From the NCBI GenBank assembly GCA_963853835.1, contig OY970828.1, positions 19,640,977 to 19,704,976 of the forward strand: a stretch of 64,000 nt of DNA, in the 5' to 3' direction. The stretch is from Calendula officinalis. Taxonomy: Eukaryota > Streptophyta > Magnoliopsida > Asterales > Asteraceae. A program made the position numbers and the translations under genes. This document shows positions 1 through 13,463 of the stretch, piece by piece. Under the pieces are notes generated by a model, which saw nothing but the letters and a program-made list of their open reading frames with translations, had not been told where the DNA came from and made no database searches. Numbering within the stretch: the first letter of the stretch is position 1; every line of letters starts with the position of its first letter.

Positions 1-531
1 AAGTGGTGTTCGGGCCGAAGTGGTGTTCGGGCCGAAGTTCGGTGTTCGGGCCGAGGATGATGTTCGGGCCGAGGTTGAAGTTCGGGCCGAGGTCTAAGTT
101 CGGGCCGAGGTTGAAGTTCGGGCCGAAAATGAAGTTCGGGCCGGGAACAGTGAAGAGTTCGGGCCGAACTTGTTCTTGGCAGTGACGAACGAACCAGCTA
201 TTTTGGTTACTCGTGGGCGTGAAACGGACACTCGAGCTGAAAATTATGAATGTTTTAGTATAGCACCTTTTGTCACACAATCTTGGATATTGAAGAGTTC
301 GGGCCGAAGAGGGATGTTCGGGCCGAAGTGGTGTTCGGGTCGAAGTGGGATGTTCGGGCCGAAGTGGTGTTCGGGCCGAAGTTCGGTGTTCGGGCCGAGG
401 ATGATGTTCGGGCCGAGGTTTAAGTTCGGGCCGGGGTCGGAGTTCGGGCCGAGGTTGAAGTTCGGGCCGAGGTTGAAGTTCGGGCCGAAAATGAAGTTCG
501 GGGTGGGAACAGTGAAGAGTTCGGGCCGAAC

Positions 532-3417
532 TTGTTCTTGGCAGTGACGAACGAACCACCTATTTTGGTTACTCGAGGGCGTGAAACGGACACCCGAGCT
601 GAAAGTTATGAATGTTTTAGTATAGCACCTTTTGTCACACAATCTTGGATATTGAAGAGTTCGGGCCGAAGAGGGATGTTCGGGCCAAAGTGGTGTTCGG
701 GCCGAAGTGGGATGTTCGGGCCGAAGTGGTGTCGGGCCGAAGTGGTGTTCGGGCCGAAGTTTTGTGTTCAGGCCGAGGATGATGTTCGGGCCGAGGTTGA
801 AGTTCGGGCCGATGTCGGAGTACGTGCCGAGGTTGAAGTTCGGGCCGAAAATGAAGTTCGGGCCGGGAACAGTGAAGAGTTCGGCCCGAACTTGTTCTTG
901 GCAGTGACGAACGAACCAGCTATTTTGGTTACTCGTGGGCGTGAAACGGACACCCGAGCTGAAAATTATGAATGTTTTAGTATAGCACCTTTCGTCACAC
1001 AGTCTTGGATATTGAAGAGTTCGGGCCGAAGAGGGATGTTCGGGCGGAAGTGGTGTTCGGGCCGAAATGGTATGTTCGGGACGAAGTGGTGTTCGGGCCG
1101 AAGTTCGGTGTTCGGGCCGAGGATGATGTTCGGGCCGAGGTTGAAGTTCGGGCCGAGGTCGGAGTTCGGGCCGAGGTTGAAGTTCGGGCCGAGGTTGAAG
1201 TTCGGGCTGAAAATGATGTTCGGGCCGGGAACAGTGAAGAGTTCGGGCCGAACTTTTTCTTCGCAGTGACGAATGAACCAGCTATTTTGGTTACTCGTGG
1301 GCATGAAACGGACACCCGAGCTGAAAGTTATGAATGTTTTAGTATAGCACCTTTTGTCACACAATCTTGGATATTGAAGAATTCGGGCCGAAGAGGGATG
1401 TTCGGGCCGAAGTGGTGTTCGGGCGGAAGTGGGATGTTCGGGCCGAAGTGGTGTTCGGGCCGAAGTGGTGTTCGGGCCAAAGTTCGGTGTTCGGGCCGAG
1501 GATGATGTTCGGGCCGAGGTTGAAGTTCAGACCGAGGTCGGAGTTCGGGCTGAGGTTAAAGTACGGGCCGAGGTTGAAGTTCGAGCCGAAAATGAAGTTC
1601 GGGCCGGGAACAGTGAAGAGTTCGGGTCGAACTTGTTCTTGGCAGTGACGAGCGAACCAGCTATTTTGGTTACTCGTGGGCGTGAAACGGACACCCGAGC
1701 TGAAAGTTATGAATGTTTTAGTATAGCACCTTTTGTCACACAATCTTGGATATTGAAGAGTTCGGGCCGAAGAGGGATGTTCGGGCCGAAGTGGTGTTCG
1801 GGCCGAAGTGGTGTTCGGGCCGAAATTCGGTGTTCGGGCCGAGGATGATGTTCGGGCCGAGGTTGAAGTTCAGGCCGAGGTCGGAGTTCGGGCCGAGGTT
1901 GAGTTCGGGCCGAAAATGAAGTTCGGGCCGAAAATGAAGTTCGGGCCGGGAACAGTGAAGAGTTCGGGCCGAACTTGTTCTTGGCAGTGACGAACGAACC
2001 AGCTATTTTGGTTACTCGTGGGCGTGAAACGGACACCCGAGCTGAAAGTTATGAATGTTTTAGTATAGCACCTTTTGTCACACAATCTTGGATATTGAAG
2101 AGTTCGGGCCGAAGAGGGATGTTCGGGCCGAAGTGGTGTTCGGGCCGAAGTGGGATGTTCGGGCCGAAGTGGTGTCGGGCCGAAGTGGTGTTCGGGCCGA
2201 AGTTCGGTGTTCTTGCCGAGGATGATGTTCGGGCCGAGGTTGAAGTTCGGGCCGAGGTCGGAGTACGGGCCGAGGTTGAAGTTAGGGCCGAAAATGAAGT
2301 TCGGGCCGGGAACAGTGAAGAGTTCGGGCCGAACTTGTTCTTGGCAGTGACGAACGAACCAGCTATTTTGGTTACTCGTGGGCGTGAAACGGACACCCGA
2401 GCTGAAAATTATGAATGTTTTAGTATAGCACCTTTCGTCACACAGTCTTGGATATTGAAGAGTTCGGGCCGAAGAGGGATGTTCGGGCGGAAGTGGTGTT
2501 CGGGCCGAAATGGGATGTTCGGGACGAAGTGGTGTTCGGGCCGAAGTTCGGTGTTCGGGCCGAGGATGATGTTCGGGCCGAGGTTGAAGTTCGGGCCGAG
2601 GTCGGAGTTCGGGCCGAGGTTGAAGTTCGGGCCGAGGTTGAAGTTCGGGCCGAAAATGATGTTCGGGCCGGGAACAGTGAAGAGTTCGGGCCGAACTTGT
2701 TCTTCGCAGTGACGAATGAACCAGCTATTTTGGTTACTCGTGGGCATGAAACGAACACCCGAGCTGAAAGTTATGAATGTTTTAGTATGGCACCTTTTGT
2801 CACACAATCTTGGATATTGAAGAATTCGGGCCGAAGAGGGATGTTCGGGCCGAAGTGGTGTTCGGGCCGAAGTGGGATGTTCGGGCCGAAGTGGTGTTCG
2901 GGCCGAAGTGGTGTTCGGGCCAAAGTTCGGTGTTCGGGCCGAGGATGATGTTCGGGCCGAGGTTGAAGTTCAGACCGAGGTCGGAGTTCGGGCTGAGGTT
3001 AAAGTACGGGCCGAGGTTGAAGTTCGGGCCGAAAATGAAGTTCGGGCCGGGAACAGTGAAGAGTTCGGGTCGAACTTGTTCTTGGCAGTGACGAGCGAAC
3101 CAGCTATTTTGGTTACTCGTGGGCGTGAAACGGACACCCGAGCTGAAAGTTATGAATGTTTTAGTATAGCACATTTTGTCACACAATCTTGGATATTGAA
3201 GAGTTCGGGCCGAAGAGGGATGTTCGGGCCGAAGTGGTGTTCGGGCCGAAGTGGGGTTCGGGCCGAAGTTCGGTGTTCGGGCCGAGGATGATGTTCGGGC
3301 CGAGGTTGAAGTTCAGGCAGAGGTCGGAGTTCGGGCCGAGATTGAGTTCGGGCCGAAAATGAAGTTCGGGCCGGGAACAGTGAAGAGTTCGGGCCGAACT
3401 TGTTCTTGGCAGTGACG
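532..3417 (+). repeat. 1,443-bp four-monomer tandem duplication in satellite A
   Basis: The segment 532-1974 recurs at 1975-3417 with the same order of monomer subtypes. These include the gtggtgtcgggcc variant (about 728 and 2171) and the tttcgtcacacagtc variant (about 990 and 2433). Corresponding points are exactly 1,443 bp apart. A related block restarts at 4068, 2,093 bp after 1975. This is a higher-order repeat of four monomers, showing recent local amplification. Confidence 0.8.
1973..2334 (+). repeat. Representative satellite A monomer
   Basis: The conserved block lies at about 1973-2100 and the subrepeat run at about 2101-2334. The conserved block carries the phrase ggacacccgagctgaaag followed by ttatgaatgttttag and a cacaatcttgg tail. 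In the subrepeat run the first units end in aagtgg-type tails and later ones in aggttgaa, aggtcgga or aaaatgaa tails. The run closes with a gggaacagtgaagag unit just before the next conserved block. This monomer carries the 2-base loss (gtggtgtcgggcc) near 2171 that marks one of the monomer subtypes used to trace higher-order repeats. Confidence 0.85.
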
Positions 3418-6400
3418 AACGAACCAGCTATTTTGGTTACTCGTGGGCGTGAAACGGACACCCGAGCTGAAAGTTATGAATGTTTTAGTATAGCACCTTT
3501 TGTCACACAATCTTGGATATTGAAGAAATCGGGCCGAAGAGGGATGTTCGGGCCGAAGTGGTGTTCGGGCCGAAGTGGTGTTCGGGCCAAAGTTCGGTGT
3601 TCGGGCCGAGGATGATGTTCGGGCCGAGGTTGAAGTTCAGACCGAGGTCGGAGTTCGGGCTGAGGTTAAAGTACGGGCCGAGGTTGAAGTTCGGGCCGAA
3701 AATGAAGTTCGGGCCGGGAACAGTGAAGAGTTCGGGTCGAACTTGTTCTTGGCAGTGACGAGCGAACCAGCTATTTTGGTTACTCGTGGGCGTGAAACGG
3801 ACACCCGAGCTGAAAGTTATGAATGTTTTAGTATAGCACCTTTTGTCACACAATCTTGGATATTGAAGAGTTCGGGCCGAAGAGGGATGTTCGGGCCGAA
3901 GTGGTGTTCGGGCCGAAGTTCGGTGTTCGGGCCGAGGATGATGTTCGGGCCGAGGTTGAAGTTCAGGCCGAGGTCGGAGTTCGGGCCGAGGTTGAGTTCG
4001 GGCCGAAAATGAAGTTCGGGCCGAAAATGAAGTTCGGGCCGGGAACAGTGAAGAGTTCGGGCCGAACTTGTTCTTGGCAGTGACGAACGAACCAGCTATT
4101 TTGGTTACTCGTGGGCGTGAAACGGACACCCGAGCTGAAAGTTATGAATGTTTTAGTATAGCACCTTTTGTCACACAATCTTGGATATTGAAGAGTTCGG
4201 GCCGAAGAGGGATGTTCGGGCCGAAGTGGTGTTCGGGCCGAAGTGGGATGTTCGGGCCGAAGTGGTGTCGGGCCGAAGTGGTGTTCGGGCCGAAGTTCGG
4301 TGTTCTTGCCGAGGATGATGTTCGGGCCGAGGTTGAAGTTCGGGCCGAGGTCGGAGTACGGGCCGAGGTTGAAGTTCGGGCCGAAAATGAAGTTCGGGCC
4401 GGGAACAGTGAAGAGTTCGGGCCGAACTTGTTCTTGGCAGTGACGAACGAACCAGCTATTTTGGTTACTCGTGGGCGTGAAACGGACACCCGAGCTGAAA
4501 ATTATGAATGTTTTAGTATAGCACCTTTCGTCACACAGTCTTGGATATTGAAGAGTTCGGGCCGAAGAGGGATGTTCGGGCCGAAGTGGTGTTCGGGCCG
4601 AAATGGGATGTTCGGGACGAAGTAGTGTTCGGGCCGAAGTTCGGTGTTCGGGCCGAGGATGATGTTCGGGCCGAGGTTGAAGTTCGGGCCGAGGTCGGAG
4701 TTCGGGCCGAGGTTGAAGTTCGGGCCGAGGTTGAAGTTCGGGCCGAAAATGATGTTCGGGCCGGGAACAGTGAAGAGTTCGGGCCGAACTTGTTCTTGGC
4801 AGTGACGAAAAAACCAGCTATTTTGGTTACTCGTGGGCGTGAAACGGACACCCGAGCAGAAAGTTATGAATGTTTTAGTATAGCACCTTTTGTCACACAA
4901 TCTTGGATATTGAAGAGTTCGGGCCGAAGAGGGATGTTCGGGTCGAAGTTGCGTTCGGGCCGAAGTGGGATGTTCGGGCCGAAGTGGTGTTCGGGCCGAA
5001 GTGGTGTTCGGGCCGAAGTTCGGTGTTCGGGCCGGGGATGATGTTCGGGCCGAGGTTGAAGTTCGGGCCGAGGTCGGAGTACGGGCCGAGGTTGAAGTTC
5101 GGGCCGAAAATGAAGTTCGGGCCGGGAACAGTGAAGAGTTCGGGCCGAACTTGTTCTAGGCAGTGACGAACGAACCAGCTATTTTGGTTACTCGTGGGCG
5201 TGAAACGGACACCCGAGCTGAAAATTATGAATGTTTTAGTATAGCACCTTTCGTCACACAGTCTTGGATATTGAAGAGTTCGGGCCGAAGAGGGATGTTC
5301 GGGCCGAAGTGGTGTTCGGGCCGAAATGGGATGTTCGGGACGAAGTAGTGTTCGGGCCGAAGTTCGGTGTTCGGGCCGAGGATGATGTTCGGGCCGAGGT
5401 TGAAGTTCGGGCCGAGGTCGGAGTTCGGGCCGAGGTTGAAATTCGGGCCGAGGTTGAAGTTCGGGCCGAAAATGATGTTCGGGCCGGGAACAGTGAAGAG
5501 TTCGGGCCGAACTTGTTCTTGGCAGTGACGAAAAAACCAGCTATTTTGGTTACTCGTGGGCGTGAAACGGACACCCGAGCAGAAAGTTATGAATGTTTTA
5601 GTATAGCACCTTTTGTCACACAATCTTGGATATTGAAGAGTTCGGGCCGAAGAGGGATGTTCGGGTCGAAGTTGCGTTCGGGCCGAAGTGGGATGTTCGG
5701 GCCGAAGTGGTGTTCGGGCCGAAGTGGTGTTCGGGCCGAAGTTCGGTGTTCGGGCCGGGGATGATGTTCGGGCCTAGGTTGAAGTTCGGGCCGAGGTCGA
5801 AGTTCGGGCCGAGGTTGAAGTTCGGGCCGAAAATGAAGTTCGGGCCGGGAACAGTGAAGAGTTCGGGCCGAACTTGTTCTTGGCAGTGACGAACGAACCA
5901 GCTATTTTGGTTACTCGTGGGCGGGAAACGGACAATCGAGCTGAAAATTATGAATGTTTTAGTATAGCACCTTTTGTCACACAATCTTGGATATTGAAGA
6001 GTTCGGGCCGAAGAGGGATGTTCGGGCCGAAGTGGTGTTCGGGCCGAAGTGGGATGTTCGGGCCGAAGTGGTGTTCGGGCCGAAGTTCGGTGTTCGGGCC
6101 GAGGATGATGTTCGGGCCGAGGTTGAAGTTCGGGCTGAGGTCGGAGTTCGGGCCGAGGTTGAAGTTCGGGCCGAGGTTGAAGTTCGGGCCGAAAATGAAA
6201 TTCGGGCCGGGAACAGTGAAGAGTTCGGGCCGAACTTGTTCTTGGCAGTGACCAACGAACCACCTATTTTGGTTACTCGAGGGCGTGAAACGGACACCCG
6301 AGCTGAAAGTTATGAATGTTTTAGTATAGCACCTTTTGTCACACAATCTTGGATATTGAAGAGTTCGGGCCGAAGAGGGATGTTCGGGCCGAAGTGGTGT

Positions 6401-9147
6401 TCGGGCCGAAGTGGGATGTTCGGGCCGAAGTGGTGTCGGGCCGAAGTGGTGTTCGGGCCGAAGTTTGGTGTTCGGGCCGAGGATGATGTTCGGGCCGAGG
6501 TTGAAGTTCGGGCCGAGGTCGGAGTACGGGCCGAGATTGAAGTTCGGGCCGAAAATGAAGTTTGGGACGGGAACAGTGAAGAGTTCGGCCCGAACTTGTT
6601 CTTGGCAGTGACGAACGAACCAGCTATTTTGGTTACTCGTGGGCGTGAAACGGACACCTGAGCTGAAAATTATGAATGTTTTAGTATAGCACCTTTCGTC
6701 ACACAGTCTTGGATATTGAAGAGTTCGGGCCGAAGAGGGATGTTCGGGCCGAAGTGGTGTTCGGGCCGAAATGGGATGTTCGGGACGAAGTAGTGTTCGG
6801 GCCGAAGTTCGGTGTTCGGGCCGAGGATGATGTTCGGGCCGAGGTTGAAGTTCGGGCCGAGGTCGGAGTTCGGGCCGAGGTTGAAGTTCGGGCCGAGGTT
6901 GAAGTTCGGGCCGAAAATGATGTTCGGGCCGGGAACAGTGAAGAGTTCGGGCCGAACTTGTTCTTGGCAGTGACGAAAAAACCAGCTATTTTGGTTACTC
7001 GTGGGCGTGAAACGGACACCCGAGCAGAAAGTTATGAATGTTTTAGTATAGCACCTTTTGTCACACAATCTTGGATATTGAAGAGTTCGGGCCGAAGAGG
7101 GATGTTCGGGTCGAAGTTGCGTTCGGGCCGAAGTGGTGTTCGGGCCGAAGTGGTGTTCGGGCCGAAGTTCGGTGTTCGGGCCGGGGATGATGTGCGGGCC
7201 GAGGTTGAAGTTCGGGCCGAGGTCGAAGTTCGGGCCGAGGTTGAAGTTCGGGCCGAAAATGAAGTTCGGGCCGGGAACAGTGAAGAGTTCGGGCCGAACT
7301 TGTTCTTGGCAGTGACGAACGAACCAGCTATTTTGGTTACTCGTGGGCGGGAAACGGACAATCGAGCTGAAAATTATGAATGTTTTAGTATAGCACCTTT
7401 TGTCACACAATCTTGGATATTGAAGAGTTCGGGCCGAAGAGGGATGTTCGGGCCGAAGTGGTGTTCGGGCCGAAGTGGGATGTTCGGGCCGAAGTGGTGT
7501 TCGGGCCGAAGTTCGGTGTTCGGGCCGAGGATGATGTTCGGGCCGAGGTTGAAGTTCGGGCCGAGGTCGGAGTTCGGGCCGAGGTTGAAGTTCGGGCCGA
7601 GGTTGAAGTTCGGGCCGAAAATGAAATTTGGGCCGGGAACAGTGAAGAGTTCGGGCCGAACTTGTTCTTGGCAGTGACAAACGAACCACCTATTTTGGTT
7701 ACTCGAGGGCGTGAAACGGACACCCGAGCTGAAAGTTATGAATGTTTTAGTATAGCACCTTTTGTCACACAATCTTGGATATTGAAGAGTTCGGGCCGAA
7801 GAGGGATGTTCGGGCCGAAGTGGTGTTCGGGCCGAAGTGGGATGTTCGGGCCGAAGTGGTGTCGGGCCGAAGTGGTGTTCGGGCCGAAGTTTGGTGTTCG
7901 GGCCGAGGATGATGTTCGGGCCGAGGTTGAAGTTCGGGCCGAGGTCGGAGTACGGGCCGAGATTGAAGTTCGGGCCGAAAATGAAGTTCGGGACGGGAAC
8001 AGTGAAGAGTTCGGCCCGAACTTGTTCTTGGCAGTGACGAACGAACCAGCTATTTTGGTTACTCGTGGGCGTGAAACGGACACCCGAGCTGAAAATTATG
8101 AATGTTTTAGTATAGCACCTTTCGTCACACAGTCTTGGATATTGAAGAGTTCGGGCCGAAGAGGGATGTTCGGGCCGAAGTGGTGTTCGGGCCGAAATGG
8201 GATGTTCGGAACGAAGTGGTGTTCGGGCCGAAGTTCGGTGTTCGGACCGAGGATGATGTTCGGGCCGAGGTTGAAGTTCGGGCCGAGGTCGGAGTTCGGG
8301 CCGAGGTTGAAGTTCGGGCCGAGGTTGAAGTTCGGGCCGAAAATGATGTTCGGGCCGGGAACAGTGAAGAGTTCGGGCCGAACTTGTTCTTCGCAGTGAC
8401 GAACGAACCAGCTATTTTGGTTACTCGTGGGCGTGAAACGGACACCCGAGCTGAAAGTTATGAATGTTTTAGTATAGCACCTTTTGTCACACAATCTTGG
8501 ATATTGAAGAGTTCGAGCCGAAGAGGGATGTTCGGGCCGAAGTGGTGTTGGGGCCGAAGTGGTGTTCGGGCCGAAGTTCGGTGTTCGGGCCGAGGATGAT
8601 GTTCGGGCCGAGGTTGAAGTTCAAGCCGAGGTCGGAGTTCGGGCCGAGGTTGAAGTTCGGGCCGAAAATGAAGTTCGGGCCGGGAACAGTGATGAGTTCG
8701 GGCCGAACTTGTTCTTGGCAGTGACGAACGAACTAGCTATTTTGGTTACTCGTGGGCGTGAAACGGACACCCGAGCTGAAAGTTATGAATGTTTTAGTAT
8801 AGCACCTTTTGTCACACAATCTTGGATATTGAAGAGTTCGGGCCGAAGAGGGATGTTCGGGCCGAAGTGGGATGTTCGGGCCGAAGTGGTGTTCGGGCCG
8901 AAGTGGTGTTCGGGCCGAAGTTCGGTGTTCGGGCCGAGGATGATGTTCGGGCCGAGGTTGAAGTTCGGGCCGAGGTCGAAGTTCGGGCCGAAAATGAAGT
9001 TCTGGCCGGGAACAGTGAAGAGTTCGGGCCGAACTTGTTCTTGGCAGTGACGAACGAACCAGCTATTTTGGTTACTCGTGGGCGTGAAACGGACACTCGA
9101 GCTGAAAATTATGAATGTTTTAGTATAGCACCTTTTGTCACACAATC

Positions 9148-10591
9148 TTGGATATTGAAGAGTTCGGGCCGAAGAGGGATGTTCGGGCCGAAGTGGTGTT
9201 CGGGCCGAAGTGGGATGTTCGGGCCGAAGTGGTGTTCGGGCCGAAGTTCGGTGTTCGGGCCGAGGATGATGTTCGGGCCGAGGTTGAAGTTCGGGCCGAG
9301 GTCGGAGTTCGGGCCGAGGTTGAAGTTCGGGCCGAGGTTGAAGTTCGGGCCGAAAATGAAGTTCGGGCCGGGAACAGTGAAGAGTTCGGGCCGAACTTGT
9401 TCTTGGCAGTGACGAACGAACCACCTATTTTGGTTACTCGAGGGCGTGAAACGGACACCCGAGCTGAAAGTTATGATTGTTTTAGTATAGCACCTTTTGT
9501 CACACAATCTTGGATATTGAAGAGTTCGGGCCGAAGAGGGATGTTCGGGCCGAAGTGGTGTTCGGGCCGAAGTGGGATGTTCGGGCCGAAGTGGTGTCGG
9601 GCCGAAGTGGTGTTCGGGCCGAAGTTTGGTGTTCGGGCCGAGGATGATGTTCGGGCCGAGGTTGAAGTTCGGGCCGAGGTCGGAGTACGGGCCGAGGTTG
9701 AAGTTCGGGCCGAAAATGAAGTTCGGGCCGGGAACAGTGAAGAGTTCGGCCCGAACTTGTTCTTGGCAGTGACGAACGAACCAGCTATTTTGGTTACTCG
9801 TGGGCGTGAAACGGACACCCGAGCTGAAAATTATGAATGTTTTAGTATAGCACCTTTCGTCACACAGTCTTGGATATTGAAGAGTTCGGGCCAAAGAGGG
9901 ATGTTCGGGCCGAAGTGGTGTTCGGGCCGAAATGGGATGTTCGGTACGAAGTGGTGTTCGGGCCGAAGTTCCGTGTTCGGGCCGAGGATGATGTTCGGGC
10001 CGAGGTTGAAGTTCGGGCCGAGGTCGGAGTTCGCGCTGAGGTTGAAGTTCGGGCCGAGGTTGAAGTTCGGGCCGAAAATGATGTTCGGGCCGGGAACAGT
10101 GAAGAGTTCGGGCCGAACTTGTTCTTCGCAGTGACGAATGAACCAGCTATTTTGGTTACTTGTGGGCGTGAAACGGACACCCGAGCTGAAAGTTATGAAT
10201 GTTTTAGTATAGCACCTTTTGTCACACAATCTTGGATATTGAAGAGTTCGGGCCGAAGAAGGATGTTCGGGCCGAAGTGGTGTTCGGGCCGAAGTGGGAT
10301 GTTCGGGCCGAAGTGGTGTCGGGCCGAAGTGGTGTTCGGGCCGAAGTTTGGTGTTCGGGCCGAGGATGATGTTCGGGCCGAGGTTGAAGTTCGGGCCGAG
10401 GTCGGAGTACGGGCCGAGGTTGAAGTTCGGGCCGAAAATGAAGTTCGGGCCGGGAACAGTGAAGAGTTCGGCCCGAACTTGTTCTTGGCAGTGACGAACG
10501 AACCAGCTATTTTGGTTACTCGTGGGCGTGAAACGGACACCCGAGCTGAAAATTATGAATGTTTTAGTATAGCACCTTTCGTCACACAGTC
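9148..10591 (+). repeat. 722-bp dimeric higher-order repeat, satellite A
   Basis: Two monomer subtypes alternate with an exact 722-bp period: equivalent points lie at 9148, 9870 and 10592. One subtype carries tttcgtcacacagtc, the other ttttgtcacacaatc together with the gtggtgtcgggcc deletion. Confidence 0.8.
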
Positions 10592-12019
10592 TTGGATATT
10601 GAAGAGTTCGGGCCGAAGAGGGATGTTCGGGCCGAAGTGGTGTTCGGGCCGAAATGGGATGTTTGGGACGAAGTGGTGTTCGGGCCGAAGTTCGGTGTTC
10701 GGGCCGAGGATGATGTTCGGGCCGAGGTTGAAGTTCGGGCCGAGGTCGGAGTTCGGGCCGAGGTTGAAGTTCGGGCCGAGGTTGAAGTTCGGGACGAAAA
10801 TGATGTTCGGGCCGGGAACAGTGTAGAGTTCGGGCCGAACTTGTTCTTCGCAGTGACGAATGAACCAGCTATTTTGGTTACTCGTGGGCATGAAACGGAC
10901 ACCCGAGCTGAAAGTTATGAATGTTTTAGTATAGCACCTTTTGTCACACAATCTTGGATATTGAAGAGTTCGGGCCGAAGAGGGATGTTCGGGCCGAAGT
11001 GGTGTTCGGGCCGAAGTGGGATGTTCGGGCCGAAGTGGTGTTCGGGCCAAAGTTCGGTGTTCGGGCCGAGGATGATGTTCGGGCCGAGGTTGAAGTTCAG
11101 ACCGAGGTCGGAGTTCGGGCTGAGGTTAAAGTACGGGCCGAGGTTGAAGTTCGGGCCAAAAATGAAGTTCGGGCCGGGAACAGTGAAGAGTTCGGGCCGA
11201 ACTTGTTCTTGGCAGTGACGAACGAACCAGCTATTTTGGTTACTCGTGGGCGTGAAACGGACACCCGAGCTTAAAGTTATAAATGTTTTAGTATAACACC
11301 TTTTGTCACACAATCTTGGATATTGAAGAGTTCGGGCCGAAAAGGGATGTTCGGGCCGAAGTGGTCTTCGGGCCGAAGTGGTGTTCGGGCCGAAGTTCGG
11401 TGTTCGGGCCGAGGATGATGTTCGGGACGAGGTTGAAGTTCAAGCCGAGGGCGGAGTTCGGGCCGAGGTTGAAGTTCGGGCCGAAAATGAAGTTCGGGCC
11501 GGGAACAGTGAAGAGTTCGGGCCGAACTTGTTCTTGGCAGTGACGAACGAACCAGGTATTTTGGTTACTCGTGGGCGTGAAACGGACACCCGAGTTGAAA
11601 GTTATGAATGTTTTAGTATAGCACCTTTTGTCACACAATCTTGGATATTGAAGAGTTCGGGCCGAAGAGGGATGTTCGGGCCGAAGTGGTGTTCGGGCCG
11701 AAGTGGGATGTTCGGGCAGAAGTGGTGTTCGGGCCGAAGTGGTGTTCGGGCCGAAGTTCGGTGTTCGGGCCGAGGATGATGTTCGGGCCGAGGTTGAAGT
11801 TCGGGCCGAGGTCGAAGTTCGGGCCGAGGTCGAAGTTCGGGCCGAGGTTGAAGTTCGGGCCGAAAATGAAGTTCGGGCCGGGAACAGTGAAGAGTTCGGG
11901 CCGAACTTGTTCTTGGCAGTGACGAACGAACCATCTATTTTGGTTACTCGTGGGCGTGAAACGGACACTCGAGCTGAAAATTATGAATGTTTTAGTATAG
12001 CACCTTTTGTCACACAATC

Positions 12020-13463
12020 TTGGATATTGAAGAGTTCGGGCCGAAGAGGGATGTTCGGCCCGAAGTGGTGTTCGGGCCGAAGTGGGATGTTCGGGCCGAA
12101 GTGGTGTTCGGGCCGAAGTTCGGTGTTCGGGCCGAGGATGATGTTCGGGCCGAGGTTGAAGTTCGGGCCGAGGTCGGAGTTCGGGCCGAGGTTGAAGTTC
12201 GGGCCGAGGTTGAAGTTCGGGCCGAAAATGAAGTTCGGGCCGGGAACAGTGAAGAGTTCGGGCCGAACTTGTTATTGGCAGTGACGAACGAACCACCTAT
12301 TTTGGTTACTCGAGGGCGTGAAACGGACACCCGAGCTGAAAGTTATGAATGTTTTAGTATAGCACCTTTTGTCACACAATCTTGGATATTGAAGAGTTCG
12401 GGCCGAAGAGGGATGTTCGGGCCGAAGTGGTGTTCGGGCCGAAATGGGATGTTCGGGCTGAAGTGGTGTCGGGCCGAAGTGGTGTTCGGGCCGAAGTTTG
12501 GTGTTCGGACCGAGGATGATGTTCGGGCCGAGGTTGAAGTTCGGGCCGCGGTCGGAGTACGGGCCGAGGTTGAAGTTCGGGCCGAAAATGAAGTTCGGGC
12601 CGGGAACAGTGAAGAGTTCGGCCCGAACTTGTTCTTGGCAGTGACGAACGAACCAGCTATTTTGGTTACTCGTGGGCGTGAAACGGACACCCGAGCTGAA
12701 AATTATGAATGTTTTAGTATAGCACCTTTCGTCACACAGTCTTGGATATTGAAGAGTTCGGGCCGAAGAGGGATGTTCGGGCCGAAGTGGTGTTCGGGCC
12801 GAAATGGGATGTTCGGGACGAAGTGGTGTTCGGGCCGAAGTTCGGTGTTCGGGCCGAGGATGATGTTCGGGCCGAGGTTGAAGTTCGGGCCGAGGTCGGA
12901 GTTCGGGCCGAGGTTGAAGTTCGGGCCGAGGTTGAAGTTCGGGCCGAAAATGAAGTTCGGGCCGGGAACAGTGAAGAGTTCGGGCCGAACTTGTTATTGG
13001 CAGTGACGAACGAACCACCTATTTTGGTTACTCGAGGGCGTGAAACGGACACCCGAGCTGAAAGTTATGAATGTTTTAGTATAGCACCTTTTGTCACACA
13101 ATCTTGGATATTGAAGAGTTCGGGCCGAAGAGGGATGTTCGGGCCGAAGTGGTGGTCGGGCCGAAATGGGATGTTCGGGCTGAAGTGGTGTCGGGCCGAA
13201 GTGGTGTTCGGGCCGAAGTTTGGTGTTCGGACCGAGGATGATGTTCGGGCCGAGGTTGAAGTTCGGGCCGCGGTCGGAGTACGGGCCGAGGTTGAAGTTC
13301 GGGCCGAAAATGAAGTTCGGGCCGGGAACAGTGAAGAGTTCGGCCCGAACTTGTTCTTGGCAGTGACGAACGAACCAGCTATTTTGGTTACTCGTGGGCG
13401 TGAAACGGACACCCGAGCTGAAAATTATGAATGTTTTAGTATAGCACCTTTCGTCACACAGTC
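12020..13463 (+). repeat. 722-bp dimeric higher-order repeat, satellite A (second run)
   Basis: Equivalent points lie at 12020, 12742 and 13464, again 722 bp apart. The two copies are almost identical to each other. They share private variants such as gttattggcag in the conserved block and gccgcggtcgg in the subrepeats, which other dimers lack, so this pair duplicated recently. Confidence 0.8.
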
